Assembly (NCBI GenBank): GCA_039000515.1
Contig: JBCFYV010000012.1
Span: forward strand, 90,090,392-90,154,391
DNA length: 64,000 nt
Source: Timema cristinae
Lineage: Eukaryota; Arthropoda; Insecta; Phasmatodea; Timematidae
Direction: 5' to 3'
The notes under the pieces were generated by a model. The model saw only the letters and a program-made list of their open reading frames with translations. It was not told where the DNA came from and did not search any database. Both the position numbers and the translations under genes were made by a program. Positions 1 through 10,875 of the stretch are shown piece by piece. Within the stretch, counting starts at the first letter, position 1; each line of letters begins with the position of its first letter.

Positions 1-296
1 GGCAGGTACGTCTGTTAGTGGTATGGACTAAAGGTAGTTTATAAATATATTGTGGCTTTGTTAGTACAAAATTCATAAACTTTAATTATGACTATCCTCT
101 AAGTAAATGTTTTTGTTAAAAATAATATGTAATAGGTTTTGTAGAATTTGAGAAATAACTTTTAAAATAAACTGTCCTTTTCTGAAATAAGGGCTTTCCC
201 TTTGAATATTTTGAAAATTTAGGCAAATTTAGAGTGTATAAGCCTTCATTGGTAAATAAAAATTGATAAAAGTTGTTTTGGTAGAACACAAAGAAT

Positions 297-604
297 TATT
301 GTCAAAAGAGTGGTGACCTGGTGGTATAGGGGTAAGGTGTCAGACTTCTATGCTGGCGGCCGGGGTTCGATCCTCGGTCCCGGAAAAGATTTATCTGATT
401 ACCAAACCCTTCCTTCACCTCTGACAAGACATCTTGTGAATGTGAGGAATGCCAGGCCTCCACCGTGGTTCGGATTCCACGTTAAACTGTAGGTCCTCCA
501 TTTCATCTCACAATCACCCTACCATTACACATTAGCTTAAGTGCGTATAACCCGAACGGTTAGAAAGATACTGTGCTAATAATAACAATAATATTGTCAA
601 AAGA
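297..604 (+). mobile_element. SINE-A copy, full length, 13-bp target duplication
   Basis: The tRNA-like head begins GACCTGGTGGTATAGGGGTA (A box region) and has a B box GGTTCGATCC at about 364-373. The body runs through a conserved segment (GACAAGACATCTTGTGAATG) and ends in the tail GCGTATAACCCGAACGG. The copy is bracketed by the direct repeat TATTGTCAAAAGA at 297-309 and 592-604. That gives an insertion of about 282 bp with an AAT-rich tail. This is the reference copy for the family. The other near-complete copies are at 19790, 24464 and 25321 on the minus strand. The reading frame of 60 codons inside it is not a gene. Confidence 0.93.
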
Positions 605-837
605 AACCGTTTCATGTTTTAAATGTTATGTTGGTATAAAAACACATTTTAAAGGTGTTATTATATATTTGATTATAATTTTTTAAGCATAAATATTAAC
701 AAATCATTCAAACTGAGGTGATAAATTCGTGATATTGAATTAATGAGCCTGCAATATTTTAGTGTATTTATAGAACGAATTATATACATGATCTGCGTTC
801 TACTTTTCATTTAGTTGTCCACAATTTTAAGGATACA

Positions 838-1233
838 TTAAGGTGGGATGAAAGGCGATGTGGTAAAAAGCCAGCGTTTTTACTATCTTTAGGAAAAGAT
901 TTTTTGGCCAAAATAAATAAAATATTTCTCCAATTCAAACATATAGAATTTAACTTTCTTGACATGATGACCTCAAAATTTATTGAACATCTGTCAAGAG
1001 TGTCATGAAATTCAATGATAACTTTTTCTCTTCATTTGAAAAGTTTGTCATCTAATGACACCATGCTCATGACAGATATTCAGGAAATGATTATATCAAC
1101 ATGTGAAGAAAATTAAACTCTATATATTTGTACTGGAGCAATATTTTATTTGTTTAAGCCAACAAAATGTTTTGCCATAAAAACTGCAAACAAAAAGAAA
1201 CCTTTTCTCACATCCGCTTCCATCTCACCTTAA
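838..1233. mobile_element. Palindromic TTAA-ended MITE (PB-MITE) copy 1
   Basis: Nearly the whole 396 bp is one inverted repeat. The left end reads TTAAGGTGGGATGAAAGG and the right end, reverse-complemented, reads TTAAGGTGAGATGGAAGC. Similarity continues inward for about 190 bp on each side to a centre near 1035. TTAA at both ends (838-841, 1230-1233) is the target site of piggyBac-type transposons. No transposase is present. Two more copies lie at 35951 and 55617. Assignment to the piggyBac group rests only on TTAA and is tentative. Confidence 0.8.
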
Positions 1234-1315
1234 GAGAAGTCTTTATAAACTACAGAATATATCAGCATTCATTTGGTTCAAATTTTAAACAACTAGCATT
1301 GAAAAAAACTTCTTT

Positions 1316-1400
1316 ACACGCGACTGGGATTTGAATCCCAGCCACCGATGTCAAGTATATCGGTCTCCTAAAACCAACATTGAGATGTTTTCCACGTGTG
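1316..1400 (-). repeat. tRNA-like SINE fragment
   Basis: A T-arm-like inverted repeat CTGGGATTTGAATCCCAG sits at 1324-1341, containing a B box on the minus strand. The rest is degenerate. It belongs to no clearly bounded element here and is probably a decayed SINE head similar to the one at 36585. Confidence 0.5.
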
Positions 1401-1675
1401 CCGCTGCGGATCCTTTCAAATCCAGTGGTCAAACAAACCACCCTTCAACTCGTTCAGCTAACTTTAGACAGACATAGCTTATTAACAAAGTCAATTGCGG
1501 TCTGTTTCACTTCTAGGTCGCTTCCCTAGCGTACGAGTGAAGGCTTCATTAAACTGAGGAAGACAAACGATTTTAAGTTCATTTCTGTTCTTCGTCGCTA
1601 TTATGTGGCAAAGTCAATCTTTGTTATTACGTTTATCCATGAGTTAGGGATAGTAAAAATATGTAGGAACCCGAT

Positions 1676-1925
1676 TTTTTTTAGCACAGCGTCTTACTAC
1701 CTGTTCGGGTTATACGTCTGTGTACTAATTACACTAATGGGTTAGGGATTGGGAAAGCTTAAGTTAGAGAAAGTGCACCAGCATTTTCGTGGAGGAAGAG
1801 TGGAAAACCATTTATAAAAAACTCAGTACATCCCAATATCCCCATCTTCGGCAGTCTAGTCCAACATGAAATTAGCGCGTTATACCCGTGGCCACCAAAG
1901 CGGGTAGTAACCCGAATTGTTGGGC
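1676..1925 (-). mobile_element. SINE-B copy
   Basis: On the plus strand the copy starts with the family tail (GTCTTACTACCTGTTCGGGT). It runs through the body landmarks (TTAGGGATTGGGAAAG, GGAGGAAGAGTGGAAAACCA) to the tRNA-like head (CAGTCTAGTCCAAC, then GTGGCCACC). SINE-B shares its 3' tail with SINE-A but has a different head and body. The head is eroded in this copy. Confidence 0.8.
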
Positions 1926-2671
1926 ACGTGGATTAAGATGTCAATATCGAATTTTGTTTTTTAAGATAAAAATATGCCTTTTTATCTACACCTAGGTAAA
2001 AAATATGTTGATAATATGTGGTTCCCACTGCCCCTTCACGCACATTTGGGTATATTTACTATTCATCGATTGTAAATAAACGAATGAACCGTGTGAAGGG
2101 TTTAAAAAAACGGTATATTTTGTACCCCCAAAATGAGATGGTAGTGATTCCAGGATAATATATACATATTGTCTGTTTTATAATAAAATAAATAAAAACT
2201 ACCATAAGAGCTCATCTCACAGAATGGAGGACAACACCCAGTGGATTTTACAGCTTTATCCAGAAGTCATATCGTGGAGTGGCTGTTTGTGAGTATGGGT
2301 GAGACTGCAACTTTATTGGAACAGCTAATATCTGTTATTCACTGAACCTGTTATTTTTCGCCACTGCCTCTATGTTTTAACTCCTGAGTTGTGATAATAA
2401 CTTCCTTCCTAATCTGTGACTTCTAGTCTAAACCAGCTCCGGAACAGAGACAAGCAAGATTGTTGCAGACTTGGTCTTAGCCCTGTGAAATGAACAAGGA
2501 GCAAAGCCAGATAACGATAAATACATCTTACAAGTAGCAGTTTGGTGCAACCATCTAATGTAAAACACGGCGAACCTGACCAATATAAAACAGAAGAAGC
2601 TCAATAAAAACAAATAAGAATACGTACAGCTATTATGGTCTGATTGAGATAAGAAGGATTTGCTTTTTTTT

Positions 2672-2950
2672 ATGTCGGTCTCTGTGATCTTTGGGTAAAC
2701 TGCTCGCTTCAGGATCTGATGTTTGTGGGTTCAAACCCAGCCAGCGTTGACGAATTTATTGTGAGATATAAAAAATCCGTTGCATTATTGCTTTCGGAGG
2801 GGAAATAAAGCTGTTGATTACATGTCGATTGTGGCATGTATAATAGTCCTGGAAGGTATGTGAAAATACCTTTCCCAGCTCATAGAAAGTCTCGTGTGCT
2901 GATAGATTCAGTCGTTTCAGAAAGTGCACGTTAATACCTCAAATGAAAAA
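2672..2950 (+). mobile_element. SINE-C copy
   Basis: The tRNA-like head contains CTGTGATCTTTGGGTAAACT and the B box GGTTCAAACCC. The body contains TTCGGAGGGGAAATAAAG. The 3' end reads TTTCAGAAAGTGCACGTTAA followed by CCTCAAATGA. The same 3' end is seen at 22090 and 27340. An A-rich run follows the tail. Confidence 0.82.
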
Positions 2951-2955
2951 AAAAA

Positions 2956-4070
2956 GTTACAGTTAAAAAGTTACTAAAAATGTCATATTTGTACGTAGTT
3001 TTATGATACGCAACTGTCATTTTTAATAGATTGTATCTATATAAGAAATAATGCCAACAATTGAGTAAAATGTTATCATAGTTGACCTTAAAAAATGTGT
3101 TTACATATTCAAAAAGTTTCACCCTGTCAGAATGTTATGGTAGCTACAACGCTCCACCCTAACCTGAGTTAAGTGATCAAATCCCCTTTCGTTTCTAAGG
3201 AGCAAACTTTGACAGTAACCTTAGAGAAGCTGTGACAAAATAGCAAGTTGTCAAGTTGTGATTCCACAGCCCACCTTAAGAGTTGCATGGTCTACTTTTT
3301 TTTCCGTTTGGGTTACACGCATCACATTGAAACCAAGACCAGTGAAACAGTTTTACCATATTTAAAAAAAAATACAATAAGACTGGAAAACTATTATTTA
3401 AAAACGGAAAAAAAACTAAGCTGATCCCAATTTAACTCTTATCAATTGATGAATTTATAAACCTCAACTTGATTTTTTTAAATGTATGGATGAAGCGTTA
3501 TTGAGAATCTATCTCCCGTTTAGTCAGCCGTGATAATTTGGTGACGTCTTTCGATGTAATTGTAATTTTAGAATGTAATATCCTACAGCATCTAACCGCG
3601 CGAACGGCTGGTAATGATTTTGAACTCTCACATCCTTCCATATCCTGATTAGACACTGGAGAAGGAAATGTCAGAGGGGTCAAAACCACAAAAAGGTTTA
3701 AAAAAACAACATACATACAGTCTAATTTTGATAGGAAGAACCTTAACCGATAGCGAGAAAAGCTACTAGATCTACTTTCACCTATTCATTCATGTCATGG
3801 GATCTTTAGCTATCACTTTTGATTAATAAGATGCTGATCCTATAAGATAGTATTAATAATATAAGTTATTGTTACTGACCACAGAATTTTTTTTTCTATA
3901 AGGTCCTTTCTATCAAATCCTTATGTACAGGATTATTACGATCTCCAGGTTAAACTTTATACGGGTTGTAGGGGGTGACAGGACCAGTATTTCCACATAA
4001 CGAACTTGGGGTTGGTGACGTCGAATGGCGGTGCAACAAGACGCACAAGATGGCGTTGTATTGGGGACGC
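2956..4070. other. AT-rich intronic DNA, nothing recognised
   Basis: No repeat family listed here, tRNA-like sequence or coding similarity was recognised. Reading frames are short and lack codon structure. Confidence 0.5.
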
Positions 4071-4074
4071 GGCA

Positions 4075-4316
4075 GTTGGCCTAAAAGGCATTTGGCCTAA
4101 AGGCATTTGGCCTAAAAATGAAACCAAAAGTCATTTGGCCTAAAAGGCATTTGGCCTAAAAGGCGTTTGGCCTAAAGGCGTTTGGCCTAAAGGCATTTGG
4201 CCTAAAAGGCATTTGGCCTAAAAGGCGTTTGGCCTAAAGGCATTTGGCCTAAAGGCAGTTGGCCTAAAAGGCATTTGGCCTAAAAGGCAGTTGGCCTAAA
4301 GTCATTTGGCCTAAAA
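4075..4316. repeat. Tandem array of GGCATTTGGCCTAAAA units (array 1)
   Basis: Fifteen copies of a 15/16-bp unit, CATTTGGCCTAAA(A)GG, are direct and in phase. Variants change CATTT to CGTTT or CAGTT. One copy is interrupted by AATGAAACCAAAAGT. Each unit has a GGCC core within the near-palindrome TTTGGCCTAAA. A second array of the same unit lies at 12784. Confidence 0.95.
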
Positions 4317-5373
4317 TGTAAATTTAAAACCTTCGGTTATCTTCGGAAAGTAAAAGGTACTGTTAGTTGTTTCATCTGAATATAGATAGCACAACTGATG
4401 CAAGGTAGTTACAATATTTCTAAAAACATTGACAATATCCTACATACAACTAGATCAGTAGTTCACAAAACACTCTATCACCTTTTTTATATATAGATTT
4501 CCGATATTATTTCCTTGTTAATATATCTCACGGTCATAAAGTTAACGAAAAACAATAAGAAAATCCTATTCTCAGCATCGTTTACGCTCGGTAAAATTAT
4601 ATGCGTACATTCAAATTATGGGGACTTTTGACAACTTATTCCGAAAGGCAAAATGAAAGTGGAAACCAATATTCAACCCACCCACTTTAAATTTGTCTGA
4701 AGTGACGCCCGATTTTCGTTTAGCGCTACTGAGATATATATGAACATATTTTTTTTTATCTATTGTATTAATAATTAATATATAAATAATAGTGACGCAT
4801 TAAATTAATTTTTCCAGTAAATATTACAATGGTCATATATATATATATATATATAAACTTAAATTATGGTTTTGACTAGATCCTTAACTCTATTATTATT
4901 GTTAGAATTATTATAACTATTATTATATAAAATTAGTACAGTTATTTTTTTCAAACAGTGTAACTATTTTTATTACGGTGATATTATTAACAACATGGGC
5001 TATGTTAACACAATAGGTCCTTTGTTTAAAAACTATATACTAATTTCCCTCCTAGTAATTTGCAAAGCATTCTCAGGAATTATTTCAACTTGTGAAAAAA
5101 ATACAAAAGATTTTATGGAATTGTCGTTGGTCTTTTTTTAAGTCTTCATAAAACGTAAAAATACAAAATGTGGTAGCCTTTACAGGATGATAACTTCCTA
5201 GGGTAAGAAAAACGTACGATGTAAGCAAGTGGACCTCCGAAATGCCAATGGATGCAGCAGAGGCCAGAGGGATAAATCTGATGAGCTTTGGTTGGTAAAA
5301 ATATCTCACCGCTAGGATCGCTTGTGTTCCCCCATTCCAAAAAGTGACACTCTTATAGACTAGAGGCAAACAG
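4317..5373. other. AT-rich DNA between repeats
   Basis: Contains a short (AT)n tract at about 4834-4855 and otherwise no recognised element. Two overlapping open frames on the minus strand near 5085-5384 have no recognisable domain and run into the fold-back element, so they are treated as chance frames. Confidence 0.5.
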
Positions 5374-6418
5374 ACGTGACTCAAGTTGGCCCGCCACTAT
5401 GCCGAAAAAAAAATATTTTTTTGTCTAATCGTTTGTGCTCTATTTAAGCTCATATGTGCCCGAACATGAACATTTGTGCTGTTAAACTGGCCATTTTAGA
5501 AAATATTTAATGTGGTGGGCCAACTTGAGCTCAAGCTAGCCCGCCACATATTGAAAAACACAACATAACAAAATTTATTTAAGTCAATCCATTGTGTTCC
5601 ATTTGTGCTCATATGTGCCCGAAAATGAACATTTGTGCTTTAAAATTAGAAAATCTAAAGAGCATTTAATGTGGCGGGCTAACTTGAACCTTCCCTATAT
5701 CATAAACTGTAGAAAAATATAGTTCAAGCTGGCCAGCCACATTTTTAAATATCAATGTAACAAAATTCTGTATTCACGATTCGTTTGTTCTTAGTTTGTG
5801 CTCATATGTGCCCGAAAATTAACGTTAGGGCTGTGAATCTAGGCCTTTAAGATAACATTTAATGAAGGCGATCCAACTAGAGCTCAAGCTAGCCCACCAC
5901 ATTAACTGTTTTCTAGATTTTCTAATTATAGAGCGCAAATACTCATTTTTGGGCACATATGAGCACAAATACTCATTTTTGGGCACATATGAGCACAAAC
6001 GAAAAACAAACGAATGGTGAAAACAGAATTTTGTTACATTGATATTTAAAAATGAGGCGGGCTAGCTTGAATTCAATTTTTTCTACAGGTTATGGTATAA
6101 GGAAGAATCAAGTTAGCCCGTCACATTAATTGTTCTTTAGATTTTCTAATTTTAAAGCACAAATGTTCATTTTCGGGCACATATGAGCACAAATGGAGCA
6201 CAATGGATTGACTTAAATAAATTTTGTTATGTTGTGTTTTTCAATATGTGGTGGGCTAGCTTGAGCTCAAGTTGGCCCACCACATTAAATATTTTCTAAA
6301 TTGGCCAGTTTCACAGCAAAAATGTTCATGTTCGGGCACATATGAGCACAAATAGAGCACAAACGATTAGACAAAAAAGTTTTTTTTCAGCAATGTGGCG
6401 GGCCAACTTGAGTTACGT
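5374..6418. mobile_element. 1,045-bp fold-back transposon, possible Mutator-like
   Basis: The whole element is a dyad. The left end is ACGTGACTCAAGTTGGCCCG and the right end, reverse-complemented, is ACGTAACTCAAGTTGGCCCG. It is flanked by the 9-bp direct repeat GGCAAACAG (5365-5373 and 6419-6427). Each arm is about 520 bp and made of three ~155-bp units. Each unit is itself bordered by TCAAGYTRGCCCRCCACAT and its inverse, with an off-centre core CATATGTGCCCGAAAATGAA. Three units face right (5380, 5532, 5720) and three face left (5882, 6108, 6267). The unit at 5882 has a tandem duplication of about 30 bp. There is no transposase. A 9-bp duplication with very long inverted repeats is typical of Mutator-like elements; other fold-back classes remain possible. 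Confidence 0.88.
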
Positions 6419-6829
6419 GGCAAACAGGCTAAATCTTCTCTTTCTCTCTTCTCCGTCGCACTCTACAAGAGACTTTGAAGGGTGGGTTTAGGCAGCAGTC
6501 CTTTCCTCCCTCCATTCCTAATAATAGCAAACGACCTTGAAATAAACCATAAAAAAAATTCATTGTTCCCCGGCAACTTTCCTTTGGTTCTTTTTCAAAC
6601 CCACTAACATAATTTGTTTTGAGTTTCACGAGATGTTGGCGGGTACCTCTGTCTTGCTTCATCCTTTGCTTTATATAGACTAAATAATGTATTGATTTGT
6701 ATATTTTTGTGTAAAGTTTAGTGATATCTAATTTTTTTAAATATGTATTTCATCTTCATTTTTGAAAGAAAGATTTTTACTATAAAATAATGAATCGAGG
6801 ACAAAACTGTGCATACCGTGCCTGCTCAA

Positions 6830-6950
6830 TTACACGGTGTACTTAAGGTAATTTTTCCTAAATGGTTTCCTGTTTTTCCACGCAAACGAGGGTACTTCTC
6901 ATAATTTTATCTTCCTCATACCTACCTTCTAATTGCTATTAAATGTGGAA
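6830..6950 (+). mobile_element. SINE-B partial body
   Basis: The segment TTTTTCCTAAATGGTTTCC, the CCACGCAAACGAGGGTACTT landmark and the ATACCTACCTTCTAATTGC stretch match SINE-B bodies such as 10270-10385. The head and tail are missing or unrecognisable. Confidence 0.6.
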
Positions 6951-8240
6951 AGCATTGACTGGCGTGAAGATACAATGAAAAAACAACACTACTAGAGCTT
7001 ACTCTATTTACTTGAAAAACATATTTTAGACAGTGAAAATACATCATATTCAAATATAACAAATGTACATTTTTGTATAATTATAATTACATTTAAACTT
7101 TATTTAACATTTTTAAGATAAATACTATACTTACTATATTGACTTAATAATATAAAATGAGAGACTCTTTAACACACTGGCTCAAAAAGTATTCATTATT
7201 AACATTATATATATAATCTAAACCTTTTTTAAAGGGTTTTGAACTAAAAGTTTAGTACCCTTTAATTAAATAAAAGCTAATGGATATACTTTTGATTTTT
7301 TCACTTGACGAGAAAAAGGGGCATTATAAGTTCATAAAAACCATTTTAATAACTATCATATTTTATAAATTAATTGTATCTATGATAAAATGACCTCTCA
7401 CTAAGCGTTTACTTAGAACCAGTGGCGCACTCAATGGGTGGAGTAAAAGGGGAACCTTCCCCCATAACCCCTAATCATTTCAATACAAACATAAATTATT
7501 TACTTTATAACTAAAACATTAGACACAGAAGATGAGTCGTATACATAGGCTCCTTTTTAAGACTTTATATTCAAAACACACACATATTAAAAGTGCCACT
7601 TATATTCTCATTTGAAAAAAGCACAACCATAGTTGCTTCCATACATTGTATACAAGTAAATGTATATAACTAGTAGCCACCATTCTGGTAGTTAAGTTCG
7701 TTTTAGTTTTTAAGTCTCTTAACACAAGGTATGGGTTATTACACCGAGGACCTCGCTTATAGAGACTTCAGAATCACTCGCACCCCACCCAATTTCGGTT
7801 AAAATTAATACTAAAGTACTTCGAACTGACAAAGCTACCAGAGCGTGTTATTCAACGCATTAACATATATTGACTTAGACCAGGGTTCTCACATTTTAGA
7901 CTGAAGGAGCCTTTGTACCAGAAAAAATGAATGGCCGAACTCTCATAAAAATATTTACACTAGTATTATGATCATTCAATAAATACATTTAAATCTCACA
8001 AGTCTTTTATAATTTAATACATGAATGAATATAAAAGAAGAACTACACTACACCCCGACCTCCGCGTCACTCAAAAACAAGTTATATTTTGAGTGCGATG
8101 ACTTATGAGACCAGGTAGCTTACAGCGTTAATACCAACGTACCAGTTTTTTATTTGTGTACAGAGGTGTAATTATTTTATCACGTAATATAGAATTATTT
8201 TGCTAACAACACATAAACCGTACTAAATGTTGATTTCAAT
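6951..8240. other. AT-rich DNA, nothing firm
   Basis: No tRNA-like head, coding similarity or clear inverted-repeat element was found. A phrase near 7881 (ACCAGGGTTCTCACATTTT) resembles one end of hAT-type MITEs, but no partner end was found. Confidence 0.45.
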
Positions 8241-8244
8241 ACAC

Positions 8245-8430
8245 AGTCCGACACTTTATCTCAGTTGGTAGCGTGTTTGTATACTGAGCTAAATGTCCCG
8301 GGTTCGATTCCCGGAATGTCCGAAAAACGTATCATTGGTTGACTGTGCTTTTCCCCTTTCACAATGATGAATTAACTGTCAGGGGGCTGGATGTTTATTT
8401 GTTCTAGATTTAAGTTAGTTTGTCAGACTC
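8245..8430 (+). mobile_element. SINE-E copy
   Basis: The tRNA-like head has an A-box region TCTCAGTTGGTAGCGTG and a B box GGGTTCGATTCCCGG at about 8299-8313. It is followed by a family-specific body (ATTGGTTGACTGTGCTTTTC, then GGGGGCTGGATG). The same order is seen at 37998 and, reversed, at 49310. This defines a fifth tRNA-derived family. Confidence 0.8.
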
Positions 8431-8849
8431 TGAGGAAATAATCTACATTCTACGGTGTGTCTATCACTAGTTTTATATCGAGTGTCACTCATTGAGCGTG
8501 AACTGGGAAAGAGGGAAGGGTTGATAGGGTGGGGTATTACCAAATTTTTCTCCCCCCATCGAAATGTGCCTTCCTCCAGTTTGTTAAACTTCCCTCTGAT
8601 ATACTTGAATTTGAAGCTGAAAGATGGTTTGCATCAAACTTCAAAAAGATTCTAAAACAATCTATTATTATTTCTAAATGCTTAAGGGAGACCCAAAATA
8701 GCTTTTAGTGACATTCCATTTTCAAATATTTTCCACTGGCGTGGAGTCAATCACCTAAAAACTCCTTAAAAATAGTGTTTTTACAAACTACCTCGCCCAA
8801 CACTAATAAAGCTTCGCCGATACTCTTGATAGTCATCACAATAGGTTTT

Positions 8850-9035
8850 TTTCCATTGTGACTTACTACCCGTTTGAGTTGTACACATACATCAATTTAC
8901 CCTAATGAACCAGGAATGAGGAATGTTACATTTTAGATTGAATGTACCTACATTTGCGTATATTGAGAGTGGGGTACCATTTTAGGGAAAAATACCCTTG
9001 TTACACCCGGCTGGGATTTGAACTTCAATCTTAGA
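8850..9035 (-). mobile_element. SINE-B copy, diverged
   Basis: Tail (GACTTACTACCCGTTTGAGT), body (CTACATTTGCGTATATTGAG, GAGTGGGGTACCATTTTAGG) and inverted B box (GGGATTTGAACTTC) occur in the usual minus-strand order. The head is truncated. Confidence 0.75.
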
Positions 9036-9870
9036 GGACAACTTTATTTCCAACTGAGGGGGGGCGGGTGGGGGATATAGGTGGAGGACACACATATTAT
9101 CTCCAACTTTGAGGGGGCATATATTATTACCAACTTATATAACATAAATGTAGCTGAATCTAATATTACCCTTTAAATATATAGTTTGACACACTCATTT
9201 GAACATTAATATAAATTCAAGACTTTCACTATACTACAAATTGGTTTATGAATTGGCCTACTTACAAGAGGGTTATTAAATTTATATTGAAAAGTTAACA
9301 CATAATTTAAGGTAACACTTACGTCACCAAATACCTTAATTCTTTCATTAACTTGCGTACTATATACATTTGTTCATGTACTACAATAAACTATGTTCTT
9401 GTACAAAACATATTTATGTGTGTCAAACAGCCACGTGATTTATTAAATTTAGAAATAATGTTTCTAAAGTATGTTTTAAGATGGCACGGATATCATAAAA
9501 CTATATCCACCTTGCATGGGGAGATTTCTCTTCCAGACTACTGTCCACATTAATGAAGCAAGATCGATTTGTTTAATAAGGTTATAAAATGCATATGTGA
9601 AATCTTGCAGTTAAGTAAACTATTTAAACAAATAATTAAATTCACTATAGAAGGGGACTTTTCCATAAAGTAAAACTATTGGGGTGACATGTTTACCCGC
9701 CATGAAATCACTTACTATTTGTTTCGTAAATCTAATACAATGCCTAGATTCACGGGTGATATATTTTCTCCTTGGATAACATTTTCGGAGACATCACAAA
9801 TAAGGGCGGTTTTAATTTGCTTTTTTAAGGAAATTACAGCAGTTAGGGCTGAAGGTCTTGTTCATATTCA
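9036..9870. other. AT-rich DNA, nothing recognised
   Basis: The interval contains a G-rich patch at 9057-9073 and short open frames without domains. No repeat boundary is visible. Confidence 0.4.
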
Positions 9871-10050
9871 TTAGGTGAAAAAATGTTCTGAGCAAATAAA
9901 ATATGAATCATGACTCCATTTTCCATCTCGTTCAGAAGGGAATACATCTTCATCTGACATCAGAATCTTTAGGGAAGTCATGGTGTATAACACCATATCT
10001 CTTAGATTACTTTTATTGCATACGGCAACGGTACAACGCTTACCCGGCAT
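9871..10050 (-). pseudogene. Broken THAP zinc-finger domain
   Basis: Reading down from 10050, the frame gives MPGKRCTVAVCNKSN, then 41 residues after the second Cys, then ICSEHF. That is the C-x4-C-x(35-50)-C-x2-H spacing of the THAP C2CH zinc finger, a DNA-binding fold found in P-element transposases and in cellular THAP proteins. The expected FHxFP-type segment is absent from this frame. It appears in the next frame as HHDFPKDSDVR, followed by a stop, so at least two frameshifts break the domain. The frame ends at 9871-9873, just after the final His-Phe. No transposase core was recognised next to it. It is most likely a remnant of a P-type DNA transposon or a THAP retropseudogene. Confidence 0.72.
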
Positions 10051-10184
10051 TTTCTTAGTATCGGTATGACACTTTTCGTAACCCTTCACGCATAAATAAT
10101 AAGAAAGCTTACAATAAACATACAAACATTTACTATTCACATTGACTTTGGAAGCATACTTGACATAAATAAGAAGTTAGTAAC

Positions 10185-10450
10185 GAGCGCACCCGCCTCG
10201 GTGGCGTAGATAGCTAACGCGCTAGTCGTGTTGAGCTCAACTGCTGAGGATGGGGAGATCGAGGTTTGAATCTCGGTCGGGTGAACTGGGGGTGGTTTTT
10301 CCTCAATGGTTTTCCTTTCTCCCTCCACGCAAATGCGGGTTCACTTCCACTAATTCAACATTCCCAATTCCTAATCCATTAGCGTAATTAGTACTTAGGC
10401 GTATAACCCGAACGGGTAGTAAGACGTGGTGCTGAATAATAATTTAAAAA
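10185..10450 (+). mobile_element. SINE-B copy, near complete
   Basis: Best copy of the family. The head CGGTGGCGTAGATAGCTAAC carries the A box. The B box GGTTTGAATCTC lies near 10263-10274. The body has TTTTTCCTCAATGGTTTTCC and CCACGCAAATGCGGGTTCAC. The tail is GTATAACCCGAACGGGTAGT, followed by a short AT-rich end. The tail is the same as that of SINE-A, while head and body are not. Confidence 0.9.
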
Positions 10451-10792
10451 AAGTGCTGCACTACACAGTCACATGATCTGAACAGAAGCAAACTTGGCTA
10501 GGTTACGATCAGACGTTACAGCAGCGCTGCGTGTTAGGGTAGAGCTGAGTGCTGGCCGGTAAAGTGAACGAGCCTTCCCTACAACTCTAGTAGCCTTAGT
10601 ATAAGGAAGGACCCATCAAGATGACCAAATAAACCTTAAAATTTGAAATTTCTCAGTGAGTTGAGTAATTGCAGGAGGAAGGCGAGCTTGAAGGTCAACA
10701 TTTTCAAAAACTAATATATTTAATTACTTCTCTGTATTGTAAAGAATTTAAATGTATTAATTAGGTACGGGAAACAATACAAATAGACATTT

Positions 10793-10794
10793 AC

Positions 10795-10848
<54 letters not shown>

Positions 10849-10875
10849 TAATAATTATTATTATTATTATTATTT
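10793..10875. repeat. (ATA)n followed by (ATT)n microsatellite
   Basis: About 18 ATA triplets on the plus strand are followed by about 7 ATT triplets, forming a self-complementary AT microsatellite able to fold back. Confidence 0.95.

Noticed and set aside
310..385. Possible functional tRNA gene
   Set aside because: It has A and B boxes but is the head of SINE-A, with multiple copies, a common body and target duplications, and no proper acceptor stem.
4075..4316. CRISPR-like spaced repeats
   Set aside because: Units are contiguous 15/16-bp tandem copies with no unique spacers, in a eukaryotic intron.
5085..5384. 99-codon minus-strand frame
   Set aside because: No recognisable family, and its start lies in the target-duplication border of the fold-back element. 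Consistent with a chance frame.
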